64,000 nt of DNA from Verrucosispora sioxanthis (GTDB lineage Bacteria > Actinomycetota > Actinomycetes > Mycobacteriales > Micromonosporaceae). The stretch covers positions 558,001 to 622,000 of the forward strand of contig NZ_SAIY01000001.1 of NCBI RefSeq assembly GCF_010560025.1, in the 5' to 3' direction. This document shows positions 25,827-33,285 of the stretch, piece by piece; position 1 is the stretch's first letter; each line of letters begins with the position of its first letter. Position numbers and translations under genes: made by a program. The notes below the pieces were generated by a model, which had not been told where the DNA came from, did not search any database, and saw only the letters and a list, made by a program, of their open reading frames with translations.

Positions 25827-26627
25827 CTAGCTCGCGGCGAAGTCGGCGATGCGGTCGGGATGGAGGGTGGACGCCCACAGTCGCACGTCGTCGACGACAC
25901 CCCCGAGCGGCGACCATCGCTTTCCCTTGGTGGTGCCGGCGCAGCCAATCAACGTGGGTCCACCCGCCATCCACGGTGAGGGCGGAGCATCCGCTTCGCC
26001 CTGCAACACGCCATCGACGTAGAGACGCACCTTACCCGCCGGGACGTCGTACACCCCGGCCAGGTGAGTCCACCGTCCGAGCTCTGGCGGCTGCTGCGAC
26101 CTGACCCTGTGCCAGCTCGGTGAAGCGCCCATCCCCGTCGACGGGAGGCCGAACTGCCAACGGTCAGCACCGGCGTGGTACCTGAGGTGGAATCCGGCCC
26201 GCTTCGCGGCGGCCTGTGACAAGACAGTGTGATTTGCAGTGGTCTGCTCGAGCATCACCCACGCGGCCACGGTAAACGACGCATCGGTTCGCACCACCGG
26301 GCCAGCCGTCTCCGCGCACGAGTCGTTCGCGAGTTCCAGGCGCATTGCGCCTTCCCTCCCGTACCCGCGATCCCGCGCCCAGCTGTACGAGCCAGTAATG
26401 GACATGTCATGGCCATTGCCCGACCAGTCAGTCAAGTAGGTCGCCGTGCCGCTCGCCGGCCCATCCAGTGGCCACATGGCCTCCAGCGTCGCGGACGGGT
26501 CGTCATCCGGCGTGGGGTCATCGGTCGCGGCGCGAGCGGGTGACCCCACGATCTGAAGCAGAACCGAGAGGACAGTGCCGGCCACAACGGACGAAAACCA
26601 GGCAGGACGAATCAACGGCACAGCCAC
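25827..26627 (-). CDS. Secreted LamG/concanavalin A-like domain protein
   Basis: This roughly 266 aa secreted protein has an N-terminal signal (hydrophobic SSVVAGTVLSVLLQIVG, then ARA cleavage) and an acidic Asp/Pro linker. A single LamG jelly-roll domain follows: MWPLDGPASGTATYLTDWSG, SFTVAAWVMLEQTT, HLAGVYDVPAGKVRLYVDG and GVVDDVRLWAS. LamG domains bind sugars or cell-surface ligands; no catalytic domain is attached. The start is uncertain: GTG 26627 or 26621 or a TTG at 26648. The gene stands alone between a convergent terminator and the GNAT gene. Confidence 0.8.
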   Translation of the reverse strand: MAVPLIRPAWFSSVVAGTVLSVLLQIVGSPARAATDDPTPDDDPSATLEAMWPLDGPASGTATYLTDWSGNGHDMSITGSYSWARDRGYGREGAMRLELANDSCAETAGPVVRTDASFTVAAWVMLEQTTANHTVLSQAAAKRAGFHLRYHAGADRWQFGLPSTGMGASPSWHRVRSQQPPELGRWTHLAGVYDVPAGKVRLYVDGVLQGEADAPPSPWMAGGPTLIGCAGTTKGKRWSPLGGVVDDVRLWASTLHPDRIADFAAS

Positions 26628-26844
26628 ACCCCGTGAAGACGCAATCAAGATCGAGGACTCAACATGCAGAAGGACCTATCTTCGCAGACGCCGGGGCCGA
26701 CGTCTGTCCCGGCGGCCGGGAGCGGCCGAGTGCTGGACGGCGTCGGCGCCTCCGTGGCGGTGCTCGAACGCGTCACCCAGCGCAGCGACAGTTGACGGGT
26801 GCTCTGCCACACATCGGGTCGCACCGTTGTGGGACGCTCGCGGG

Positions 26845-27297
26845 ATGGGTGAGGTGATCTTCCGTGAGGCGGTCCGGGCGGACCTGCCGGCCGTGCTCGA
26901 CCTGCTCGCCGACGACATGCTCGGTCGTACCCGTGACGTCGGGGAGGTCGACGCCACGTACGAGAAGGCGTTCGCGGACATCACCGCCGACCCGCGCAAC
27001 CAGCTCGTGGTCGGTGAGACCGACGGCGAGGTGGTGGGATGCATGCAGCTCACCTACATTCCAGGGCTCGGCCGGCACGGCGCCGAGCGGTTGCTCGTCG
27101 AGGCGGTGCGGATCCGCTCGGACCAGCGCGGACGGGGTCTAGGCCGGCAGATGATGACCTGGGCGATCGAACAGGCGCGGCAGCACGGCTGCGGCCTGGT
27201 GCAGCTCACCACCGACAAGGCCCGCCACGACGCGCACCGCTTCTATCTCGGTCTCGGCTTCGTCGCCAGCCACGAGGGTATGAAGCTCAGTCTCTGA
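26845..27297 (+). CDS. GNAT-family N-acetyltransferase
   Basis: The 150 aa protein is a single-domain GNAT acetyltransferase. Motif A, with the acetyl-CoA pyrophosphate loop, is EAVRIRSDQRGRGLGRQMM near 92-110. Motif B is AHRFYLGLGFVASHEGMKL near 130-148. The N-terminal FREAVRADLPAVLDLLADD is typical. The substrate is unknown. ATG 26845 is preferred over upstream starts, which add low-complexity sequence. The last 11 bp overlap the minus-strand gene at 27287. Confidence 0.88.
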   Translation: MGEVIFREAVRADLPAVLDLLADDMLGRTRDVGEVDATYEKAFADITADPRNQLVVGETDGEVVGCMQLTYIPGLGRHGAERLLVEAVRIRSDQRGRGLGRQMMTWAIEQARQHGCGLVQLTTDKARHDAHRFYLGLGFVASHEGMKLSL

Positions 27298-27553
27298 CAC
27301 CGGCGGACGGAGGCTCTGCCAGCCTGGGTCGCCCCACGTCGCATCGGAGGACGGTGGCCCAGAAGGTCGTCAGCGTCGCCAGACTCGACCCGTGGGCCAA
27401 GGACCGGGTGGACTTCCGGATCAGCCAGAAATCCCCCTCGGGCAGGACGATCGCCCAGCCAATGGGTACGTCGTTCTCCGCCACGAGCACCAGCAGGTCC
27501 GGCTTGCTGTCGACTTCGATCTCGGGCAGGTCCGCCATCTCGACGGACCCCAT
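27287..27553 (-). CDS. Small hypothetical protein
   Basis: I do not recognise it. The product (88 aa from ATG 27553) has a hydrophobic-charged pattern, PDLLVLVAENDVPIGWAIVL and FWLIRKSTRSLAHGSSLATL, that looks like a folded domain and not a frame shadow. ATG 27553 has a good ribosome site (ggggagcagggg). ATG 27592 and 27538 are alternatives. It may be co-transcribed with the minus-strand gene ending at 27568. Confidence 0.45.
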   Translation of the reverse strand: MGSVEMADLPEIEVDSKPDLLVLVAENDVPIGWAIVLPEGDFWLIRKSTRSLAHGSSLATLTTFWATVLRCDVGRPRLAEPPSAGVRD

Positions 27554-27567
27554 CCCCTGCTCCCCGC

Positions 27568-27858
27568 TCACCGGTAGCTCCGCCGGTGGCATCGCCGCAC
27601 GGCGTGGCTAAAGCGCTCCTGCCCCGCCCTGGTCAAAGGCCGCTGTCGTGGCTGAACCTCCGTCGGGACGTTCGCACGCAGTTCGACCGGCGCGGTAGGT
27701 ACCGGGCTGCTCGCGATGGACGGCCGGTTCACCACGTCGATCGGCTCGTCTTTGCGTTGGAACCACTTCCACCGGGCCACCTCAGACCTCCCAACGTCAA
27801 GAGCCAGTTCCTTCAATCGCCACAATCCGGGAAGTTCGATGGACGGCGCAACACTCAT
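27568..27858 (-). CDS. Small hypothetical protein
   Basis: I do not recognise it. The 96 aa product starts MSVAPSIELPGLWRLKELAL and has a mixed helical segment, VGRSEVARWKWFQRKDEPIDV. It becomes basic and Pro/Arg-rich towards the end. It is divergent from the XRE regulator and lies 14 bp upstream of another small minus-strand gene. Coding status is tentative. Confidence 0.35.
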   Translation of the reverse strand: MSVAPSIELPGLWRLKELALDVGRSEVARWKWFQRKDEPIDVVNRPSIASSPVPTAPVELRANVPTEVQPRQRPLTRAGQERFSHAVRRCHRRSYR

Positions 27859-27958
27859 CGTGAGACAGTCATTTAGGGATGCGCATATCGTCTACTGATG
27901 CAGGAGCCGTCTCACAGCGAGCCCGATGACGTGTCGGGATGAGACAGGAAGGACGGCA

Positions 27959-28825
27959 GTGGCTGAAGTTGGCTCTACGGTGCCTCGTCGGGAACTGGGA
28001 CGTCTGCTCCGCCAAACCCGAGAACAAGCCGGGATCGGCTTGGAAGCCGCCGCCTCAGATCTTGAATGGTCGCGGGCAAAGATGTACCGCATCGAGTCCG
28101 GGCAGACTCCGATCCGCGCACTGGACGTCGAACAGATGTGCCGGCTTTACGGTGCCTCGCCAGAGACATCGGAGGTCCTGATCAGCCTCGCCAAGGAGTC
28201 CAAGGGCAAGGGCTGGTACCACGCCTACGGCGAGGTGATCCCTCGGTGGTTTCAGCTGTACGTCGGGCTTGAGTCGGCCGCAAGCCACATTCGCACCTAC
28301 GAGCACGGTTTGGTTCCCGGACTCCTACAGACTCCCGAATACACGGCACGAGTCGCGCGATCTCGACCGGGCATAACGGACGAGGAGGTCGCAAAACTTG
28401 TTGAGCTGCGGTTGGAGCGTCAACGCGTTCTCGCCAGGCAGCGTCCGGCGGCGCCCACCCTTGACGCAATCTTGGACGAGGGCATTCTGCACAGGAGCGT
28501 GACCGGCATGGCTGAGCAGATTGACCGGCTGCTTGCGGCCAGCGAGAAACCCAACGTGTCGATCAGGATCTCCCCGCTTGGCAGCAAGCTGACTCGTGCT
28601 GCCGTGGCCGGGAGCTTCGTCATCCTGGACTTTCCCACACAGGGTGCTCGGTCAGCCGAGCCGACCACCGTGTACTGCGAGGGGCTTACCGGCGCGCTAT
28701 ACCTTGACCGACTGGAAGAGGTCCGCGCGTATGCCGAACTCTGGAACCACATCAGCGCCGAAGCGTTGAGCGTCGAGGCGTCCCGGACGCTGATGCGGCG
28801 AATCAAGGAGAGGCAGCATGACTGA
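27959..28825 (+). CDS. XRE-family regulator with DUF5753 sensor domain
   Basis: This 288 aa protein has an N-terminal XRE helix-turn-helix (RRELGRLLRQTREQAGIGLE, SDLEWSRAKMYRIESGQTPI) and a C-terminal DUF5753 domain (YVGLESAASHIRTYEHGLVP, GLLQTPEYTARV, near-end TVYCEGLTGALYLD). Such actinobacterial regulators are nearly always paired with a DUF397 protein, as here. GTG 27959 is chosen because aggaagga precedes it by a few bases; an upstream ATG at 27926 lacks one. The stop overlaps the DUF397 start by 8 bp, so the pair is translationally coupled. Confidence 0.93.
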   Translation: MAEVGSTVPRRELGRLLRQTREQAGIGLEAAASDLEWSRAKMYRIESGQTPIRALDVEQMCRLYGASPETSEVLISLAKESKGKGWYHAYGEVIPRWFQLYVGLESAASHIRTYEHGLVPGLLQTPEYTARVARSRPGITDEEVAKLVELRLERQRVLARQRPAAPTLDAILDEGILHRSVTGMAEQIDRLLAASEKPNVSIRISPLGSKLTRAAVAGSFVILDFPTQGARSAEPTTVYCEGLTGALYLDRLEEVRAYAELWNHISAEALSVEASRTLMRRIKERQHD

Positions 28826-29015
28826 TTTGACCGGTGCGATCTGGCGAAAGGCCAGCCGCAGCAGCGACCAAGGCAACTGCGTAGAGGTGGCGGACAACCT
28901 TGCCCAGGTCGTGGGTGTACGGGACAGCAAGGACGTCGCCGGGCCGGTGCTGCTGTTCGCCCCCACCCAGTGGCGGTCCTTCGTCGAGACCCTCAAGGTC
29001 AACGGCCTCCCGTAG
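28818..29015 (+). CDS. DUF397 domain-containing protein
   Basis: The 65 aa protein is a canonical DUF397 unit: WRKASRSSDQGNCVEVAD then VGVRDSKDVAGPVLLFAPTQ and WRSFVETLK. It is encoded with the upstream XRE/DUF5753 regulator, and such pairs act as regulator/partner modules (BldB- or toxin-antitoxin-like roles are proposed for some). ATG 28818 has aaggag nearby and overlaps the regulator gene. Confidence 0.93.
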   Translation: MTDLTGAIWRKASRSSDQGNCVEVADNLAQVVGVRDSKDVAGPVLLFAPTQWRSFVETLKVNGLP

Positions 29016-29190
29016 CCCCTTCGCCACAACCTGCGGGCAGCGGGTCCCACCTCGTTCCGCGCCCAAGTTCACACCTCCTGCCCAAGCCTCGTTGACCATG
29101 GGGTTAGCGGCAGTTTGAAGATCCAGTACTGCCGCCAACCTCATGATCAACGGATACGAAAGGTGGGAGGGGACGGAAGAAGCAGGTGGG

Positions 29191-30216
29191 TCAGCGGGGG
29201 CGGTCGCGGTCCTTGGAGGGTTGGACCCGTTTCGGCTCGCCCGGCATCTTCGGGTGGTCGGGCGGGTAGGGCAGGTCACCCTCTCCGGCGGCGGCGTCCC
29301 GCTCGGCCCACTCCAAAAGCGGGGTGATGTCCCACCCGGCGTCGTCGATGCCGGCGTGCGGGTCGCCGCGCTGGGCCAGCCGTTCCGGCACGGTACGCAG
29401 GTCGAAGTCGTCCGGCTCGACGTCGGGTAGCTCGTCCCAGGTGACCGGGGTGGAGACGGTCGCCCGGGCGTTGGCGCGCAGCGAGTACGCGCAGGCGATG
29501 GTGCGGTCCCGCGCCATCTGGTTGTAGTCCACGAAGACCCGCTCGCCGCGCTCCTCCTTCCACCAGGCGGTGGTGACCAGGTCGGGCCGGCGGCGGGCCA
29601 GTTCCCGGGCCAGCGCGATGGTGGCCCGGCGTACCTCGACGAACGTCCAGCGCGGCTGGATGCGCAGGTAGACGTGCACGCCCCGGCCGCCGGAGGTCTT
29701 CGGCCAGCCCGGCACGCCCAGCTCGTCGAGGATCGCCCGCAGCTCGGCGGCGGCCGTCGCGGCGTGGGCGAAGTCGGTGCCGGGCTGCGGATCGAGGTCG
29801 ACCCGCAGCTCGTCGGGCCGGTCGACGTCGGCGGCGCGGACCGGCCACGGGTGGAACACCACGGTGCCCATCTGCGCCGCCCAGGCCACATGGGCCAGGT
29901 CGGCCGGGCACAGCTCCGCGGCCTTGCGACCGCTGGGAAAGCTGATCTCGGCAGTCCGCACCCACGGCGGCACGCCTCGGGTCGGCACCCGCTTCTGGAA
30001 GAACATCTCCCCCGCGATGCCGTCGGGGAAGCGCTGCAACGTCGTCGGTCGGTCGCCGAGCGCCCGCATGATGCCGTCGCCGACGCTGACGTAGTAGTGG
30101 AAGACGTCGGCCTTGGTGAAGCCCCGCTCCGGGAAGATCACCCGATCGGGACTGGACAGTCGTACGGTCTGCCCGGCCACCTCGATCTGCTCGGCCGCAG
30201 CCTTCGTGCCACCCAT
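29191..30216 (-). CDS. LigD-type DNA polymerase/primase domain protein (PolDom)
   Basis: This 341 aa protein matches the stand-alone polymerase domain of LigD (archaeo-eukaryotic primase family). It contains VRLSSPDRVIFPERGFTKAD near 18, GRKAAELCPADLAHVAWAAQMG near 100 and the catalytic DELRVDLDPQPG with the DxD pair near 130. TSGGRGVHVYLRI with the essential His lies near 170, and VFVDYNQMARDRTIACAYS near 228. It is not fused to ligase or nuclease domains. It probably adds or fills in nucleotides during end joining or gap repair. A LigC-type ligase is 8 kb upstream. No ku gene is visible. It is divergent from msrB. Confidence 0.92.
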   Translation of the reverse strand: MGGTKAAAEQIEVAGQTVRLSSPDRVIFPERGFTKADVFHYYVSVGDGIMRALGDRPTTLQRFPDGIAGEMFFQKRVPTRGVPPWVRTAEISFPSGRKAAELCPADLAHVAWAAQMGTVVFHPWPVRAADVDRPDELRVDLDPQPGTDFAHAATAAAELRAILDELGVPGWPKTSGGRGVHVYLRIQPRWTFVEVRRATIALARELARRRPDLVTTAWWKEERGERVFVDYNQMARDRTIACAYSLRANARATVSTPVTWDELPDVEPDDFDLRTVPERLAQRGDPHAGIDDAGWDITPLLEWAERDAAAGEGDLPYPPDHPKMPGEPKRVQPSKDRDRPR

Positions 30217-30263
30217 TGCGCGACCATATGCGATGGGTCCGACCTTCGGCGTACCGTTGACCT

Positions 30264-30674
30264 GTGACTGTTCCCGACAGCGAACTGCCCCGCACCGAGG
30301 ACGAGTGGCGGGTCCGGCTCAGCCCCGCCGAGTTCCGGGTGCTGCGCGAGCACGGCACCGAACCGGCGTGGACCGGCGAGTACGTCGACACCAAGACGCC
30401 CGGCATGTACCGGTGCCGGGCCTGCGGTGTCGAGCTGTACCCGAGCGACACCAAGTTCGATTCGCACTGCGGCTGGCCGAGCTTCGACGACGCCATCCCG
30501 GGCGCGATCAAGGAAATCGAGGACAACTCCCTCGGCATGAGTCGCACCGAGATCCGCTGCGCCCGCTGCGACAGCCACCTCGGTCACGTCTTCCGGGGTG
30601 AGGGCTTCACCCCGAAGGACACCCGGCACTGCGTGAACTCGCTCTCCATCCGCCTGGACCCGAGCGCCGCCTGA
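30264..30674 (+). CDS. msrB: Peptide-methionine (R)-S-oxide reductase MsrB
   Basis: The 136 aa enzyme reduces methionine-R-sulfoxide in proteins using thioredoxin. The zinc-binding pairs CRAC (near 53) and CARC (near 100) are present. The SelR core YPSDTKFDSHCGWPSFDDAI and GHVFRGEGFTPKDTRHCVNS are clear, with the catalytic Cys in RHCVNS near 123. The length is usual for a single-domain MsrB. The GTG start at 30264 follows a 47 bp divergent spacer to the PolDom gene. Confidence 0.96.
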   Translation: MTVPDSELPRTEDEWRVRLSPAEFRVLREHGTEPAWTGEYVDTKTPGMYRCRACGVELYPSDTKFDSHCGWPSFDDAIPGAIKEIEDNSLGMSRTEIRCARCDSHLGHVFRGEGFTPKDTRHCVNSLSIRLDPSAA

Positions 30675-30704
30675 CCCGGCCACCCGCACCGCGCCGCCGG
30701 GCGG

Positions 30705-31301
30705 TCAGCCGGCTGCGGGCCGGCCGGCCATCAGCGCGACCTGAGCGGTACGCGACTGCTCGACGCGTCGGGCCAGGTCGAGCACCCGTGCGTCGGTACC
30801 CGCCTCCTGGTGTGCCCGGGCCAGGTCGGCCGCGGCCTGCTGGTGCGCGCTGAGCACCTCGATCAGCACCGCGTCGACCTCGGCGTCCGGGGCGTCGCGC
30901 AGCCGTGCCAGCTGCTCGGGGCCGGTGCCGTGCCCGGCGTGGTCGTCGGCGCGGGCGCTGCGCCCGGCCCGTGCCAGCCAGCCGCGTGCGGTGGCCAGTT
31001 CGTCGGACTCGGTCGCCTCGACGGCGGCGACGAGGGTGCGCAGCTCGCTGTCGCTCAGTCGGTCCCGGACGAGCCGGACGATCTGGAGGGTCTGCTCGGT
31101 GTGCCCGGCCATCATCGACAGGAACAGCAGGTCGATGCCGGTCATCTCGCTGGTGACACCAGGCGTCGCGGCGGAGGTCGCGGCCACCGGCGGCAGCGGC
31201 GCGTCGGAAGGCGCGGGCGCGCCGCCACAGCCGGCAACCAGCAGCACCGCGATCAGGTGCAGCGGCAGCACGCGCAGCGTGGCACGCCGTACCCCCGACA
31301 C
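30705..31301 (-). CDS. DUF305 family lipoprotein
   Basis: The 198 aa protein has a lipoprotein signal (HLIAVLLVAGC, Cys near residue 25) and a DUF305 four-helix bundle in two halves. The first is DLLFLSMMAGHTEQTLQIVR near 55-75 and the second is VDAVLIEVLSAHQQAAADLA near 142. Met/His-rich MMAGH and a DDHAGHG loop near 120 are possible metal ligands; some DUF305 proteins bind copper. GTG 31301 (after ccggagcc) is chosen, since upstream sequence is low-complexity. It is downstream of a copper-dependent AA10 gene on the same strand, but a strong terminator separates them. Confidence 0.85.
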   Translation of the reverse strand: MSGVRRATLRVLPLHLIAVLLVAGCGGAPAPSDAPLPPVAATSAATPGVTSEMTGIDLLFLSMMAGHTEQTLQIVRLVRDRLSDSELRTLVAAVEATESDELATARGWLARAGRSARADDHAGHGTGPEQLARLRDAPDAEVDAVLIEVLSAHQQAAADLARAHQEAGTDARVLDLARRVEQSRTAQVALMAGRPAAG

Positions 31302-31370
31302 GGCGGCTCCGGCCGACAGCACACCAGCTCCCGCCCGCAGCACTGCGCGCGGGTGCGACGGTACGGCGGG

Positions 31371-31404
31371 CGGGAGGTGCGGCCAGCTCCGGCCGCACCT
31401 CCCG
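31371..31404 (-). terminator. Terminator after the AA10-CBM5/12 gene
   Basis: A perfect 14 bp stem (31371-31384 with 31391-31404) and a 6 nt loop lie directly after the minus-strand stop at 31409-31411. The AA10 transcript probably ends here, before the DUF305 gene. Confidence 0.85.
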
Positions 31405-31408
31405 CTGG

Positions 31409-32158
31409 TCAGATCTGGCTCCACAGCGCCGGTACGTTCGGCGGCTCCCAACCGGCGATTGCGGTGTGCGCCTGCCGGCAGCGGTAGGTGCGGCCACCGT
31501 AGGTGACCTGGTCCCCGACCGCGTACGCGCGACCGGCGGCCCAGGTGCCGCCGGTCGGCGGGTTGGTGGTCGGGGCGACCGTCGGGGTGGGCGACGGTGC
31601 GGGTGGGTTGATGGTGGGGCTCGGGCTGGGCGGGGGGTTGCCGCCGCCACCGCCGATCTGCAGGTCGACGCAGGAGTAGAAGGCGTTCGCGGTGTCGGAG
31701 ATGTTCCACACCGCCAGCAGCTTCTGCCGGCCGGAGTAGCCCGACAGGTTGACGGTGTGCGAGACGGTCGCGCCGGGCTGGCGTCCGCCACCGGAGAAGA
31801 CCGCGACCCGGGTGTTGCCGATGAAGTACTCCCAGTCGCGGGTGGCATGCATGGCCGTGTTGACCCAGGTGAACGTCACGGTGGTGCCGACCGAGGTGGC
31901 CGGCCAGCCCCGGTTGTCGTCGTTGAGGACGGCGAAGTGCGAGATGTTGGCGTGGCAGTTGCGCAGCCCCTTCGGGCCCTCGACGCTCTGCGGCTCCCAT
32001 CTGATCTGCCCGCAGTCGGGCACCCGGTTCTGGGCGCAGAGCGCCTGGCGGCTCGGTGGTGACGAGACGTAGCCGTGGGCCTGGGCGGGAGTGGCGACGG
32101 CCAGGGTGGAGACCATCGCGCCCGTCGCGACGAGCGGAAGGGTGAATCTTCGACGCAT
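31409..32158 (-). CDS. AA10 lytic polysaccharide monooxygenase with CBM5/12 chitin-binding module
   Basis: This 249 aa secreted enzyme has a signal peptide ending PAQA just before His (HGYVSSPPSRQALC). That histidine becomes the N-terminal copper ligand of the histidine brace; the second His is in NTAMHATRDWEYFIG. The AA10 core runs to about residue 170 and a Pro/Thr linker follows. The last 50 residues (TWAAGRAYAVGDQVTYGGRT, YRCRQAHTAIAGWEPPNVPA) are a CBM5/12, which favours chitin. ATG 32158 begins the natural signal peptide; the upstream extension to 32206 is not needed. A good promoter lies at 32202-32230. Confidence 0.94.
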   Translation of the reverse strand: MRRRFTLPLVATGAMVSTLAVATPAQAHGYVSSPPSRQALCAQNRVPDCGQIRWEPQSVEGPKGLRNCHANISHFAVLNDDNRGWPATSVGTTVTFTWVNTAMHATRDWEYFIGNTRVAVFSGGGRQPGATVSHTVNLSGYSGRQKLLAVWNISDTANAFYSCVDLQIGGGGGNPPPSPSPTINPPAPSPTPTVAPTTNPPTGGTWAAGRAYAVGDQVTYGGRTYRCRQAHTAIAGWEPPNVPALWSQI

Positions 32159-32201
32159 GGCGGCAGCTCCTTGTCGGCGTGGTGCCTGGTGAGGTGCCAC
32201 A

Positions 32202-32230
32202 AACATAATTTAAACCTTGTTAACAGTAAA
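32202..32230 (-). promoter_or_regulatory. Promoter with palindrome upstream of the AA10-CBM5/12 gene
   Basis: On the minus strand, TTTACT (-35, 32225-32230) and TATGTT (-10, 32202-32207) are separated by 17 bp. The spacer contains the palindrome TGTTAACA at 32218-32225, a candidate operator. This AT-rich patch stands out from the surrounding GC-rich DNA. Confidence 0.55.
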
Positions 32231-32311
32231 GACCGCTGTCGATAAAACGGGGATCAGCCAACGCCGTGCCGCAAGATGGGACAAAAGGTCTCTCTGATGG
32301 AGGTACGGGGC

Positions 32312-32572
32312 GTGGCTACCTGCGAGGTCTGCGGCAACGACTACTGGTTGGCGTTCGAGGTGCGTACGGTCAGCGGTGACGTGCACACCTTCGACAGCTT
32401 CGAGTGCGCCGCCCACAAGCTCGCCCCGATCTGCGAACACTGCAATGTCAAGATCGTCGGCCACGGGGTCGAGGTCTCCGGTCGGTTCTTCTGCTGCGGT
32501 CACTGCGCCCGCGCGGTGGAGACGGAACAGGGCGCCGAGATCCGCGACACCGTCGGCGCCCGCCCCGCCTGA
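32312..32572 (+). CDS. Small Cys-rich (zinc-ribbon-like) protein
   Basis: The 86 aa protein has three cysteine pairs: CEVCGNDY at the N-terminus, CEHCNVKIVGHG in the middle and FFCCGHCARAVE near the C-terminus. FECAAHKLAP lies between the first two. This suggests a compact zinc-binding fold. GTG 32312 is chosen since GGAGG lies at 32299-32303; the open frame starts at 32276. The function is unknown. Confidence 0.75.
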   Translation: MATCEVCGNDYWLAFEVRTVSGDVHTFDSFECAAHKLAPICEHCNVKIVGHGVEVSGRFFCCGHCARAVETEQGAEIRDTVGARPA

Positions 32573-32639
32573 TCGTCCCGTACCGACACCAGCACCAGGT
32601 GCCAGCAGGGTCGCGGGGACACGGCACTAGCCTGGCGGG

Positions 32640-33080
32640 ATGCCTGACACGCCGCTGCACAGCGCGAGTTTCGCCGAGTTGGACACGCACACCTTCCACG
32701 ACCTGGTGCGGCTGCGCGTCGACGTGTTCGTGGTCGAGCAGGAGTGCGCGTACCCGGAGCTCGACGGGCGGGACGTCGAACCCGGCACCCGGCACCTGTG
32801 GCTGACCCGCGACGGCGCTCCGGTGGCGTACCTGCGAATCCTGGCCGACCCAGGCGGGGTGGCCCGGATCGGACGAGTGGTGGTCGCCCCGACGGCCCGG
32901 GGCGACGGGCACGCGGGCCGGCTGATGACGGCGGCCCTCGCGGAGATCGGTGACCGGCCGTGCGTGTTGGACGCCCAGTCGCATCTTGTCGACTTCTACA
33001 CGCGACACGGCTTCACGGTCAGCGGGCCCGAGTACGTCGAGGACGGCATCCCGCACACACCCATGAGCCGGAAGCGGTGA
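32640..33080 (+). CDS. GNAT-family N-acetyltransferase (ElaA-like)
   Basis: This 146 aa protein resembles ElaA. The N-terminal LVRLRVDVFVVEQECAYPEL with ELDGRDVEPGTRHLW is characteristic. The acetyl-CoA loop is RIGRVVVAPTARGDGHAGRLM near 80-100, and the C-terminal part has FYTRHGFTVSGPEYVEDGIP. The substrate is unknown. ATG 32640 follows the tagcctggcggg region. It is 65 bp after the small Cys-rich gene. Confidence 0.88.
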   Translation: MPDTPLHSASFAELDTHTFHDLVRLRVDVFVVEQECAYPELDGRDVEPGTRHLWLTRDGAPVAYLRILADPGGVARIGRVVVAPTARGDGHAGRLMTAALAEIGDRPCVLDAQSHLVDFYTRHGFTVSGPEYVEDGIPHTPMSRKR

Positions 33081-33099
33081 CCGACCGCGAAACCAGTGC

Positions 33100-33148
33100 T
33101 GGAAGCGCTTCGACGACCCCGTGCACCCGGTGCTGGAAATCGCTTTCC
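33100..33148. promoter_or_regulatory. Two LacI-type operator candidates upstream of the tandem AA10-CBM2 genes
   Basis: TGGAAGCGCTTCGA at 33100-33113 contains the perfect palindrome GAAGCGCTTC. GGAAATCGCTTTCC at 33135-33148 is a second inverted repeat (5-4-5). Both resemble CebR/CelR-type LacI boxes (TGGGAGCGCTCCCA) that control cellulase genes in actinobacteria. They lie 138-186 bp before the AA10 start. Confidence 0.5.
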
Positions 33149-33285
33149 TCATTGACGGATGACGATCGAACGTGCCATCCTTCCGGTCGAGTCAGCACGC
33201 GAGGGCCACACCGACGGCACGGGAGAGGGCAAATCCCGAGCGTCCGGGCGATGTCGAGATCCGACGACTCCCCCTGGGGGCTCCC

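Noticed and set aside
31301..31409. AA10 and DUF305 as one operon
   Set aside because: A perfect 14 bp hairpin directly after the AA10 stop makes a shared transcript unlikely.
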